A program made the translations under genes and the position numbers. 64,000 nt of DNA from Wurfbainia villosa (Eukaryota > Streptophyta > Magnoliopsida > Zingiberales > Zingiberaceae). The notes below the pieces were generated by a model. The model did not search any database and was not told where the DNA came from. It worked only from the letters and a program-made list of their open reading frames with translations. Shown piece after piece: positions 46,449 to 58,243 of the stretch (the stretch's first letter is position 1; each line of letters opens with the position of its first letter). The DNA lies in the NCBI GenBank assembly GCA_025175895.1, contig CM046008.1:26181255-26245254 (forward strand), written 5' to 3'.

Positions 46449-47584
46449 ATAATTGCATTAGCAATTTTTCAAACATAATAAAATATCCGATGTCTTTTAA
46501 AAGTTAAAATTGATATGGTGCATGGTTATGGCCTAGTCCCAAAAAGTTTGTGAATGTGTGTGTTGTAATTCTTAATACGGCCTACGTGTCGTGCCTTTCT
46601 CCTAAAATTCTTGTTGTAAAAATTAGTTTTAGACTCGAATGTAACTCGAGTATTTCTCCTTTTGTAATATACAAAATAAAGATGGAGGGTCCATTAGAAG
46701 ATGATGTAACAAGGAGGAAGTCAACAACACAAGACAACCAAAAGGAAGCACTTGGGAGAAGATGCTATCCCTAGGTTGACCAATCAATCTTTTCATTGGC
46801 TTGAGAAGATTGTAGAATAAGGGCCATAACCATGACATGCTTAGTTCAATATGTATGTGATGCATGTTAATTTAGCTTATATGTGATGTATGCTAATATG
46901 TATGTGATGCATGTTTAAGTTTATTTCTTAATAAGTCAAAAACGATATGCCTACCAAAGTTTGGTACTCACTACTTCCTCGATCATTTGTTGTTGGGTTT
47001 GCCAAAGCAAAGCAATGCATTTTATCTTGGAAGAGTGCGAGTGGACAATCGTGATGTCCCACTATCAAACTTGGTTAAGACTTAATTAAGTTTTTCTTAA
47101 TTAATTAAGAAAGTAGAGGCATATATTAGCTTTGAAATATAAGTTTTAAAAATTAGTTTTGTGTGATTTCCGAACATCAGCTTTGTCTTAGAAAGTGGTC
47201 GTTGCTCCGATATCAAAGAAGACCTCTGTGCCTCGCCACGGCCTGAAAGCTGGTTTAGGAATAAGCACTAAACTAATCTAAACTTAACCAAAGCTATTAA
47301 AGAGTTACATCAGATGTAATTGGCAAAAGATTGCCTACCTAATCATACTACGTCTTGGGCGATTAGCCAAAGCTAACTCAAGACGAAGTATGATGTGGAT
47401 CTTTATCCCATATAAATTTATAGCTAAATAGAAGCTAATGATGTAAGCAAAATGTGTTTGCCTACATCAATGATTAGCTCATATCAAAGCTATGAGAATT
47501 TAGTGGGAGCTTCATTTAATTAAAGGCCTAATTAAATGACTTAGGTATGATACTTAATTTTGCATTTTAATGTTGTAGATCACC
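46449..47584 (+). other. 5' leader of G, after H
   Basis: Non-coding. It contains the conserved block at 47180-47250 that also occurs between gag and pol of A and E. Short ORFs here are not conserved. Confidence 0.75.
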
Positions 47585-48375
47585 ATGTCATCTAACACGA
47601 CACACCCCCTCAACTTGCGATCTGTCCTTGAGAAAGACAAGCTCAATGGAGCTAACTTTCTAGACTGGTATAGGAACTTGAGGATTATCCTCAAGCAAGA
47701 ATGTAAACTGTATGTCCTAGAGCAGTCTATCCCTGAAATACCCGCCCCTGCGGGCACTCGTGCTGAAAAGGATGCTTATAAGAAGCATCAAGATGACGCA
47801 TTAGATGTGTCATGTCTTATGCTTGCCACCATGAACTCTGAGCTTCAGAAGCAACATGAGAACATGGATGCCTATGGTATGGTTGAGCATTTGAAACAAC
47901 TATATCAAGGACAAGCTAGGCACGAGCGTTTTGAAGTGTCTAAGGCTCTTTTTGCATGCAAGATGCACGAAGGAACACCTGTAGGAACTCACGTACTTAA
48001 AATTATAGGGTACGTTGAGAACCTTGAAAGACTAGGTTTTACACTGAGCCAAGAATTGGCAACCGATGTTATCCTGCAATCGTTGCCGGAAGCATATAAT
48101 CAATTCGTCATGAATTATAACATGAATGAAATTGATAAGTTTTGCTCGAGATTCTCAAAGATGTTAAGAATCACGAACCGAATCTCAAGAAGAAAGTTAG
48201 TAAAGTACTAATGGTCAAGAAGGGCAAAGGTAAGCGCAAAGGCAAGGGTAAGACCCAAGCCAAAGGCAAGGCCAATACATCCACTTCAAAGGGTAAAAGT
48301 AAAGTACCTAAGGAAGGGAATTGTATCCATTGCGGTGAGATCGACACGAAGGCAAAGTCTACCTTGAGGAAGTAA
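47585..48375 (+). pseudogene. gag: gag of element G
   Basis: It starts MSSNTTHPLNLRSVLEKDK at 47585 and is open for 208 codons through a copia Gag capsid region (FLDWYRNLRIILKQE, SCLMLATMNSELQKQHE, FEVSKALFACKM). A frameshift near 48140-48170 breaks the frame. The nucleocapsid part follows in another frame: a Lys/Gly-rich tail and a broken knuckle (CIHCGEID...). H separates this gene from its LTR, primer site and promoter. Confidence 0.87.
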
Positions 48376-49807
48376 AGAAGAAAAGAAGTGGGACTTCTGC
48401 CTCAGGTATACACGTTATAGAAGTTAATCTATCTATTTCTTCTACATGGGTATTAGATACCAGATGTGCATATCACATTTGTACTAATGTGCAGGGACTG
48501 AGAAATAGTAGACTAATGGCAAAGGGCGAAGTGGACCTACGAGTAGGCAATGACGCAAAAGTTCTTCTTTGTGGCCAGAGTCAGAGGAACATACTCTTTG
48601 TCTTTGCCCACTGGGCTTATCTTAGAACTAGAGGAGTGCTTTTATGTACCTGCATTAACAAAGAACATAATTTCTGTATCTTGTTTAGACAAGAAAAACT
48701 TTTCTTTTATAATAAAGGACAAATGTTGTTCCATTTATTTGAATGAAATGTTCTATTGTAATGCACCACTTATGAATGGTCTCTATGTTCTAGATTTAGA
48801 AAACCCAATTTATAACGTAAATACCAAACGGTTCAAATCGAATAATTTGAACCAAACATATCTCTGGCACTGTCGCCTAGGTCACATAAATGAAAAACGC
48901 ATATCCCAACTCCATAAAGATGGATTATTGGACTCATTTGATTTTGAATCATATGAGGTATGCGAATCTTGTCTTTTAGGAAAGATGACTAAAACTCTAT
49001 TTAGTGGACATGGCGAGATAGCGACGGACTTGTTAGGACTCATACATACTGATGTATGTGGCCCTTTCAATGTCGAAGCCAGAGGAGGCTATAAGTACTT
49101 TATTACTTTCACTGATGATATGAGTAGATTTGACTACTTATATTTGATGAGACATAAGTCAGAATCCTTTGAAAAGTTTAAAGAATTCAAGAATGAAGTA
49201 CAAAACCAACTTGGTAAGCGTATTAAGCTTCTTCGATCAGATCGAGGTAGTGAATACCTTAGTCAAGAGTTTCGTGATCACCTGGCTGAGTGTGGGATAA
49301 TATCCCAACTCACTCCACCTGGAACACCACAATGGAATGGTGTATCTGAGAGGAGAAATCGTACTCTATTAGATATGGTACGATCAATGATGAGCCAGAC
49401 TGATCTACCTACTTCCTTTTGGGGTTTAGCTCTAGAGACAGCCTCTTTCACACTTAATCGCGTCCCATCAAAAGTCGTAGAAAAGACACCATATACGTTA
49501 TGGACTGGGAAGAGTCCCAAAATGTCTTTTATAAAGATTTAGGGTTGTGAAGCTTATGTTAGACGTCAAGTCTCAGATAACTAGGACCCAAATCAGATAA
49601 GTGTTATTTTGTAGGATATCCCATGGAAACTAAGGGATATTACTTTTACAATCCCACACTTGGTAAGGTGTTTGTTGCCAGAAATGTTGTCTTTCTAGAA
49701 AGAGAATTTATTTCTAGAAAAACTAGTGGGAGTAAAATTCATCTTGAAGAAATTCAAGATGAAGATAACACTAAGGCTTCGATGGAAAATGAACAGGCAC
49801 CACAAAG
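48376..49807 (+). pseudogene. pol: pol of G, N-terminal half (protease and integrase)
   Basis: Protease (WVLDTRCAYHIC, the active-site DTG changed to DTR, at about 48450) is followed by the pre-integrase segment and integrase core in one open stretch, 48550-49542 (LWHCRLGHINEKRI, HTDVCGP, SDRGSEYLS, GVSERRNRTLLDM). A TAG at 49540-49542 stands where a Trp codon is expected, and a frameshift follows before 49600. Then comes a GYPMETKGYYFYNP block. The frame ends at the CAAAG target where E inserted and continues at 58244. Confidence 0.9.
49803..49807. repeat. Target site duplication of E (left copy)
   Basis: CAAAG is repeated exactly at 58244-58248. Confidence 0.95.
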
Positions 49808-50853
49808 TGTTGGTGCAGTGGGCACCTAAGTCGAACCTAAGTTTTGATTATAGCAAACGATATAAAGTTAAGCTTATATTGTTATTTCACGAGCTAAATC
49901 AAGTGTGCAGAAAAGTCTCAATGCTGGAGCTGAAGGCTAGCGACACCCGGAGGAAGCCGCAGTGGTCGGGCGACACTCGAGTTACTTCGGAGGGAGCCGA
50001 AGGAATCGAGTGGAAGGCCGGAAGCAAAAGCGACACGTAAGTATCGAGGTAAGCTCGTGTGTGCGAGCGTAAGTGAGGTCGTATCCTCTTTACGGGGATG
50101 ATCTTAGGCGACGATCCGACCCAAGACTTCCCATGGAAGGTCTATGTTGAGATCGGACAGCAAGTGGCCGTTGAATCCACTTATATTTTGAGCTAACTCT
50201 TTATTGTAGTAAAAAATCCTAGCCATCAGTTCATCCAGCCAGTTCAACCGGTGGTCAAAAATCAGCCTCGAGGAGTCAAGCTTTATCACCATTTTTCAAG
50301 GAGTTTTGTGCCCAATTCCTATTGGTTGAAGACCCATTCGATGAGGGGCTCAAAGGCTATAAAAGGAGGGCCAAACCTAGGGTTTTTCATCAATTAAAAA
50401 GCTTTCAAGTGCTTTCGATACGCTCCGACTCTCCGACATCCCTACGACGAAGCGCTGCCGAGACGACGACTAGAGCTTCAACCTCTAACCTTTAAAGTCG
50501 TCGGTAACGAAAGTTCTAAATTGTATTTCAGTTTATTTCTTTTAGTAAAGCTTTAAATCATATCAAGGAGAGGGGGAGTGTCCCTCTACCTTGAGTCTTT
50601 ATCGAGTTTTGTATTCGTTTAACTCCTATCTCCAACGAGGAGGAGTTTGGTTAGTATTTTGCCCTCCGTGCGTGGTCAAGGACCATTAGGGCCTTGGAGT
50701 AGTAGCCGTAGGCTACGAACCAAGTAAAAACCCTCGTGTTTTTATTTATTTATTGTTATCTTTCCGCTGCGTTTTACTCGTACCTTAACGAACGATTACG
50801 AAAAAGTTTTTATTGCTATTCACCCCCCTCTAGCGAACCGCATCGATCCAACA
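49808..50853 (+). repeat. 5' LTR of E
   Basis: It starts TGTTGGTGCAGTGG and ends CGATCCAACA. In place of the CAGTCGACTG palindromes of A it has CAGTTCAACCGG-type words. Confidence 0.94.
50358..50365 (+). promoter_or_regulatory. TATA box of LTR E
   Basis: TATAAAAG followed by GAGGG, identical to LTR A at 8840 and repeated in the 3' LTR. Confidence 0.7.
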
Positions 50854-50855
50854 AT

Positions 50856-50868
50856 TGGTATCAGAGCC
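50856..50868 (+). promoter_or_regulatory. Primer binding site of E
   Basis: TGGTATCAGAGCC lies two bases after the LTR; a perfect initiator-Met-tRNA match. Confidence 0.93.
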
Positions 50869-51070
50869 GGGGGTTGCTAAGATTTGGTGAAACCACCAAT
50901 CTAGCCTTTTTACAGATTTATTTTTCTTTTATTTCTGTTTATTTCAGATTTATTTCGCTTTGTTAAATTTACTCCCGCACTACTAATCCAAGACGCGAGT
51001 CTTGGTACTTTTTGTGTGTTTTTGTCGTTGCTAGTTTTTTTTCCTTCGTCTCCTTGTGTTCTTTGTTCTA
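50869..51070 (+). other. 5' leader of E
   Basis: Non-coding stretch of about 200 bp before gag, less than half the length of A's leader. Confidence 0.65.
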
Positions 51071-52694
51071 ATGTCCCATCTCGAAGGGTTTAGCACCGTC
51101 CGACCTCCGTTTTACAATGGAGATGACTTCCATTATTGGAAGGGTCGGATGGAATGCTTTCTTAAAACCCAAATCGAGATGTGGATCATAATCCAAACGG
51201 GTTTCACACTTCCGACTAATGAAGTGGGTGACTCCTTGGATTATGACCAATGGACCATTGCGACAAAAAAACAAGTCGAAGCCGACGCTAAGGCAACGCA
51301 AATCCTTCAATGCGGCCTATCCAAGGAGGAGCTAAATCGCGTCGGCCCCTTCATAAGCGCAAAAGATCTTTGGACAAAACTAGTGGAGCTACACGAAGGG
51401 ACCGATGAAGCCAAGGTATGTAAGCGCGACCTTTTGTTCAATAAATTATATAATTTAAAAATGCAGGAACACGAGTCCGCGACGCAACTCCACGCCCGTG
51501 TCCAAGACATAGTCAACAACCTACACGCAATCGGGCAAAAGGTCGAAAACCGTGACCTTATAAGGTATGTCCTAAACTCTTTTTCGAGGACTACCTTATG
51601 GGCATCCATGGTCGATGCCTATAAGGTCTCCAAGGACCTTTCCAAAATTAGGTTAGATGAACTCTTTTCAGATTTCGAACTTCATGAGCAGTCTAACTCG
51701 GAGCCCGAGAGGGGTATAGCCTTGTTTGCAGGTTCAAAGAAGAAGAAAATCGCAAGCAAGCCACCACCAACCGAGGAGGAAGACGAGTCCGAAGAAGAAG
51801 TTGACCCGGAGTTGACTGCCGAACTAATGAACCTAGCTCGAAGGATAGCCAAGGGACGAAAGCGAACCACGACTCGACTCAACCAAGGTAAGCCTAAAAG
51901 TTCTAATATTAGGTGTTATGAGTGTAACAGGTTTGGACATATCAAGTCCGAGTGCCCTAAGCTGAACCACCAAGCACCTAAGTACAAGAAGGCCCTCAAC
52001 GCGATATGGGAAGAAGCGTCATCCGAAGAAGATGAAGACCACGTCTTCATGGCGAAATCAATTGAGTTGGACACGGAGACCGAGCCTGAACTTGAGTCGT
52101 AACTCGAGGATGACTCGGACCTACGGCTACCTTCAAGTCAAGCCACTGATACGCATCCGGTTCAAAAGATACCCTTATAAGCTCTAACTTATTTAATACT
52201 TTACATAATACGGTTAGGTTTTTGTCTAGAAGTTAGCTAAGTCCGAGTCCAAGGTCGAGACCTTGTTGAGGAGGTTAAACTCTCAAACACAGGTCTCCTA
52301 ACCTCTTCGACTAGTCGAAGTTCAAGAGAAGGACTCAACTCTTGAAAACTCAAGTTGAGAACTCTCTTGAAAAGTCAAGTCAAGATCTTAGGAACACGCT
52401 GAAAGGTTCACTTCGGGATCCAAAGGACTTGACCTCCTACTTGGATCTCAAAGGGCCGTGTACAACAAGGCTGGACTAGGATTTAACTCAAACACGACTA
52501 ATAGGTCGTATATGTCGATTGTAAGTCGACATAGGAAACATGTCCAAGCATGGGTCCCTAAGAACCTTTTGATTTCAACTCTAGGATCCAACCCGTATTG
52601 GATTCCCAAGGACCAAATCCACTATGTGGATAGACTGAACCGATTCAACGGTCTAGGGGGAGCCAGTACAAAACATGTTTGTGCTTTAACTTAG
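51071..52694 (+). pseudogene. gag: gag of element E
   Basis: MSHLEGFSTVRPPFYNGDD at 51071 opens a frame that is clean to 52102 (343 codons). It includes the capsid region and an intact zinc knuckle (CYECNRFGHIKSEC). From 52103 to about 52455 there are several one- or two-base losses compared with A, after which the C-terminal YNKAGLGFNSNT...GGAST block reads to 52694. The upstream Met at 51056 is in leader sequence. Confidence 0.9.
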
Positions 52695-53271
52695 AAATTG
52701 CATGTTTTAACTTAGAATGTTTATGCTTTAACTTAGAAATTGCATGTTTTAACTTAGAAAGTTTGTACTTTAAAACTTGTGAACTCACTTAGAACATGAA
52801 CATAATCAACTTCGAAAAGTTTGAGCCTCGGAGAGCCTCTTTTCAAAAACATAACCAACTAAAATTCTTCGAAAAGATTGAGCCTCGGGGAGCCTCTTTT
52901 CAAAAATAACCAGTTAGACTAGGAAATAATCTTAGGTGAGTCAAGTCATCATTTTCTTGAACATGGCTTTGTCTAAGGAAGTGGTCGATGATCCGATAAA
53001 AGAAGGCCCCTGTGCCTCGCCACGACCTGGAAGCCATGATCTTGAAAAGGTAAACTTGACAAGCCTAGGGTCAAATCCAAATCTAACATAAAATTACTTG
53101 AACCTAAATACACTTAATCAACTTAATTGGAAATCATCTCACAAAAAACACATAAGTATAACATGCTTGATCATATAGACACAGGTGAGATGACCTAGGT
53201 TTAACAACTTACAACCAATTTTTTTTTTTAAAAAAATCTAACATCCAATCCAACCACCTTGTGTGTAGGAT
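52695..53271 (+). other. Non-coding spacer between gag and pol of E
   Basis: The equivalent of 11477-12058 in A. It holds the conserved module at 52966-53035 and short duplicated words ('tgttttaacttagaa', 'gagcctcggggagcctctttt') at 52680-52910. No long frame. Confidence 0.7.
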
Positions 53272-56200
53272 CAATGGATATTGGACAACGGTTGCTCCCG
53301 ACACATGACCGGGGATCAACTCAAATTCACAAAGCTTCGATTCAAACGACAAGGATCGGTAGCTTTTGGGAATAATGGCAAGCTCAAAATCATCGGATCA
53401 GGTGATATCGAGCTTAACTCGAATTTTATTATTAAAAATATATTACTTGTAGAGAATTTCAAATATAACCTGCTTAGCGTAAGCCAATTATGTGACAATA
53501 ACTATAAGGTCGTATTTTTAGAAAATGAATGTGTATTTAAAACAAATAAAACAGCTAAAACAATACTCAAAGGAACTAGGACAAATAACATTTATACAAT
53601 TAACTTAATCAAATCCTTAGCCAAATGTCTTATGACACAGGAAGAGGAATCATGGTTGTGGCACCGACGACTCGGTCACTCGCACCCAAGACTCGTCCAC
53701 AAGATGAGTCAGAGTGGCTTAGTTAGAGGCTTACCCAACCTCAACAACTTGGTTAATAAAATCTGTAATGCTTGTCAACAAGGAAAACAACCTAGGACAC
53801 AACACAAGTTAACTAACCAAGAACGAACCTCAAGTGTACTTGAGCTCCTGCATATGGATCTATTCGATTCACATGGAGCCAAGTCACTCAATAGAAGTCA
53901 ATATTGCTTAGTCATAATTGATTTACTACTCCAGTTTACCTTGGTTAGGTTCATCAAACATAAAAATGATACCCTAGATCAATTAATCAATCTATTCAAA
54001 TTAATCGAGAATCAAAAAGACCTTAAGGTTAAAAGACTTAGAAGCGATCATGGTGGTGAATTCGAAAATCAAAGGTTCACCGACTTCTGTAACCTAAACG
54101 GATACCACCATGAATTCTCTTGCCCTAGGACCCCTCAACAAAATGGCCTAGTGGAGCGGAAAAACCGAACTCTACAAGAAGCCGCTAGGACCATGTTGAA
54201 CGAATACGACCTACCCGATAGGTTTTGGGCAGAAGCCGTGAGTACAGCATGCTATGTCCAAAATAGGATCCTTATGGTAAAAAGGCACCTTAAGACCTCA
54301 TACGAGATTTATCACGATAAAGTACCCAACATCAAGTACTTTAGGGTATTTGGGTGTAAGGTACATATCCTAAACACTAAGGATTACCTAGGGAAATTTA
54401 CATCCAAAACCACGACCGGAATCTTTCTAGGATACTCGACTACAAGTCGAGCTTATAGAGTATATAACCACGACACCCTTAGAGTCGAGGAGACTATCAA
54501 TGTAGTATTTGATGAAGGACATGAACCTACAAAACCCCCAGCAACCCCAATTAGCGAGCCGATTCATACTAGACCTAACTCTGATCCGGAGATCAGGTCT
54601 AGTGTTAATCCTAACCTAAGTCAACCAAATCACTCTATTGATCAAGTGATAGATGACTCCAACCAAACTAGTGTTCAACCGAGTCATCCTATGGATCAAG
54701 TTGTAGACTCAAACCCAAATCCAACTAGGACTCAAACGAATCATCCTATCGACCAAGTGATAGGAGATCCTAATCTAGGAGTTCGAACTAGAGCATCCTA
54801 TAGGAACCTTAGTCAAATTTCCTTAATTTCAAAGATAGAACCCAAATCAATTGAACAAGCTCTTCTTGATCCCGATTGGATTATTGCAATGCAAGAAGAG
54901 CTAGCTCAATTTACTAGGAATGAAGTGTGGGAATTAGTACCACCACCTAAAGACAAAACGATAATTGGAACAAGGTGGGTGTTTCGAAATAAGCTTGATG
55001 ATAAAGGTGAAGTAGTTAGAAACAAGGCTAGGTTAGTCGCCAAAGGGTTTAGTCAAGTCGAAGGATTAGATTACGACGAAACCTATGCCCCAGTAGCTAG
55101 ACTCGAATCCATTCGAATGTTGCTAGCTTATACCGCACATCGAGGATTTAAGCTATTTCAAATGGATGTTAAGTCGACATTCCTAAATGGATACATTAAA
55201 GAAGAAGTTTATGTTAGCCAACCCCCGGATTCGAAAATCTAGATAAACCCGACCATGTTCTAAAACTTAAGAAAGCTCTCTATGGACTTAAACAAGCTCC
55301 TCGAGCTTGGTACGAGAGACTTTCAATCCATCTTAAGTCAAAAGGGTTTAACCAAGGCTTAGTTGACCCAACTCTCTTCGTAAAAACCTTAGGCAAAGAA
55401 ATATTCATAGCTCAAATTTACGTAGACGATATAATTTTTGGAACCTCTAACTCAGCCTTACTAAACGAGTTCGTTTCACTCATGGAAAGTGAGTTCGAAA
55501 TGAACTTAGTAGGCGAGTTAAGTTTCTTTTTAGTTCTACAAATTAAACAAACTAAGGATGGTATATACCTATATCAACAGAAATACACTAAGGAGTTAAT
55601 TAAATGATTTGGAATGCAAGACGCTAAGATAATAAACACCCCAATGACGATTAATGTTAACATAGGAGAAGACCCTGAAAGTAAGTCCATTGACTTAAAG
55701 TACTATAGGAGCGCGATAGGAAGTCTCCTATACTTAACTGCGAGTCGACCCGACATCCTATTCGCAGTAAGTATGTGCGCCAGGTTTCAAACCTGTGCTA
55801 AGGAGTCTCACCTAACCCTAGTTAAGCGTATCCTTAGATATCTTAAGGGTACACTTAACGTTGGTATTTGGTACCCTAGATCTACGGAGTTCGAACTAAT
55901 CGGCTACTCCGATTCGGATTATGCCGGTAGTAAGCTCGATAGAAAAAGTATGAGTGGTTGTTGTCAACTTCTCGGCTCGAGTCTAGTAAGTTGGTGCAGT
56001 AGGAAGCAACACTGTGTCGCTTTATCTACCACCGAAGCCGAATACATCGCGATGGGTGAGTGTGTCACGCAACTTCTTTGGATGAAGCACACCCTCCGCG
56101 ACTTAAGTTAGACTTTACGAATACTAAACTTCATGTAGATAACATTAGTTCAATTAATCTTACAAAGAATCCGATATGTCACTCTAGGACCAAACATATA

Positions 56201-56362
56201 GAGGTCAAACACCATTTCATTCGAGAACATGTGGCCAACGGAGCAATACAACTCGAATACGTCGAATCGAAGTCTAACTTGGCAGACCTATTTACTAAAC
56301 CCCTACCCGAAGCCGAATTTAGTCTATTAAGACAAAAATTGGGCATGTGCGTAATAGAATAG
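53272..56362 (+). pseudogene. pol: pol of element E: protease, integrase, RT, RNase H
   Basis: The first 650 codons (to 55242) are one open frame: protease (WILDNGCSRHMTGD, active-site Ser changed to Asn), pre-integrase zinc region, integrase (HMDLF, SDHGGEFEN, GLVERKNRTL) and the start of RT (FQMDVKSTFLNG). A one-base loss near 55228 shifts the frame. RT continues with an intact YVDD (near 55420), a TGA at 55605-55607 and a second one-base loss near 56103 in RNase H. The C-terminus ADLFTKPLPE lies before the stop at 56360-56362. E has no ATG start for pol; the upstream codon in frame is a stop, as in A. Confidence 0.92.
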
Positions 56363-57195
56363 GAACTTACAAATTATATTTTCTTACTACTATTTCTTAA
56401 AATTTTCATTTTTATGGAACTAGCATAGGACATACCTTAGATATCATGCACCTATAGATTTAAGGAGCCAGTACATCTCACAACACATAGAACTAATGTG
56501 TTTGTGTACTTAGCCACGTAGATGGGCGTGAGATGTTAGGACCTTACTCCTGGTTTCAGATGTAGAGCTAGTGCATCGCTATGAGCCACAGAGTATAATC
56601 ATACATACTAACCGACTCTGACCTGGACTGGTTGATCTTTCATATCAATCAAGTCAAATATGAGTCGAACATTTTATAGATGAACTTATTTTCAGTATAT
56701 TATTTTTAAAAATAAAAATGTGGAACATGCTTGGACTTTAAATTTAACATTTATTTTGTTTTCCACACACCCCTTACTCTTTTCGATATACGGCAAAAGG
56801 GGGAGAAAAAGGAGAAAAAGGCCAAAGTTAAGGGGTCAAAATTTTTTTTTTAACTTTTACTTCATATTTAAACCAAAAGTTAAAACTTAGTTAACTTTTA
56901 ACAAAAGGCCAAGGTTAAGAAATCATTTGGTTTCTTAACTTAAAACTTATTTTAAACACTATGGCCAATATTAAGTAATTTCGGTTACTTAATTCTTTTT
57001 CTTAGTAGCACATATCAAGGGGGAGAGTTAAAACCCTTTCTCAAGTACTCACCCTCGGTCAAGGGGGAGGATTCCTCAAGGGGGAGCACTTGAAAAGAAT
57101 TTTTATATACTCCTCTACTCATTCATGCATAATCTCATACTTATTTTTGTCTTAACTTTGTATGTGGGTTTGCCATAAATCAAAAAGGGGGAGAT
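56363..57195 (+). other. 3' spacer of E with multiple purine tracts
   Basis: Non-coding. AAGGGGGAG-type tracts occur near 56797, 57018, 57062 and 57076, before the true polypurine tract at 57179-57194. No env-like frame. Confidence 0.8.
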
Positions 57196-58243
57196 TGTTG
57201 GTGCAGTGGGCACCTAAGTCGAACCTAAGTTTTGATTATATCAAACGATATAAAGTTAAGCTTATATTGTTATCTCACGAGCTAAATCAAGTGTGCAGAA
57301 AAGTCTCAATGCTGGAGCTGAAGGCTAGCGACACCCGGAGGAAGCCGTGGTGGTCAGGCGACACTCGAGTTACTTCGGAGGGAGCCGAAGGAATCGAGTG
57401 AAAAACCGGAAGCAAAAGCGACACGTAAGTATCGAGGTAAGCTCGTGTGTGCGAGCGTAAGTGAGGTCGTATCCTCTTTACGGGGATGATCTTAGGCGAC
57501 GATCCGACCCAAGACTTCCCATGGAAGGTCTATGTTGAGATCGGACGGTAAGTGGCCGTTGAATCCACTTATATTTTGAGCTAACTCTTTATTGTAGTCA
57601 AAAATCCTGGCAATCAGTTCAACCGGCCAGTTCAACCGGTGGTTAAAAATCAGCCTCGAGGAGTCAAGCTTCATCACCATTTTTCAAGGAGTTTTGTGCC
57701 CAATTCCTATTAGTTGAAGACCCATTCGATGAGGGTCTCAAAGGCTATAAAAGGAGGGCCAAGCCTAGGGTTTTTCATCAATTAAAAAGCTTCCAAGTGC
57801 TTCCGATACGCTCCGACTCTCCGACATCCCTACGACGAAGCGCTGCCGAGACGACGACTAGAGCTTCAACCTCCAACCTTTAAAGTCATCGGTAACGAAA
57901 GTTCTAAATTGTATTTCAGTTTATTTCTTTTAGTAAAGCTTTAAATCATATCAAGGAGAGGGGGAGTGTCCCTCTACCTTGAGTCTTTATCGAGTTTTGT
58001 ATTCGTTTAACTCCTATCTCCAACGAGGAGGAGTTTGGTTAGTATTTTGCCCTCCGTGCGTGGTCAAGGACCATTAGGGCCTTGGAGTAGTAGCCGTAGG
58101 CTACGAACCAAGTAAAAACCCTCGTGTTTTTATTTATTTATTGTTATCTTTCCGCTGCGTTTTACTCGTACCTTAACGAACGATTACGAAAAAGTTTTTA
58201 TCGCTATTCACCCCCCCCTCTAGCGAACCGCATCGATCCAACA
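57196..58243 (+). repeat. 3' LTR of E
   Basis: The LTR is 1048 bp with TGTTGGTG...CCAACA ends, followed by CAAAG. Most differences from the 5' copy are transitions. Confidence 0.94.

Larger units (their letters stand above)
49808..58243 (+). mobile_element. Element E: full-length Sirevirus-type copia element
   Basis: E is 8436 bp with LTRs of 1046 and 1048 bp and a perfect CAAAG duplication. It has the same gene order, 580-bp gag-pol spacer and multiple purine tracts as A, and about the same proteins, but the LTR U3 differs from that of A. By eye the two LTRs differ at about 25 positions. It is inserted in pol of G and is therefore younger than G. Confidence 0.94.

Noticed and set aside
58124..58243. 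Met at 58124 as the start of the long pol frame
   Set aside because: This part is the end of LTR E read in frame by chance; the real coding sequence begins at the duplication 58244 and continues from 49807.
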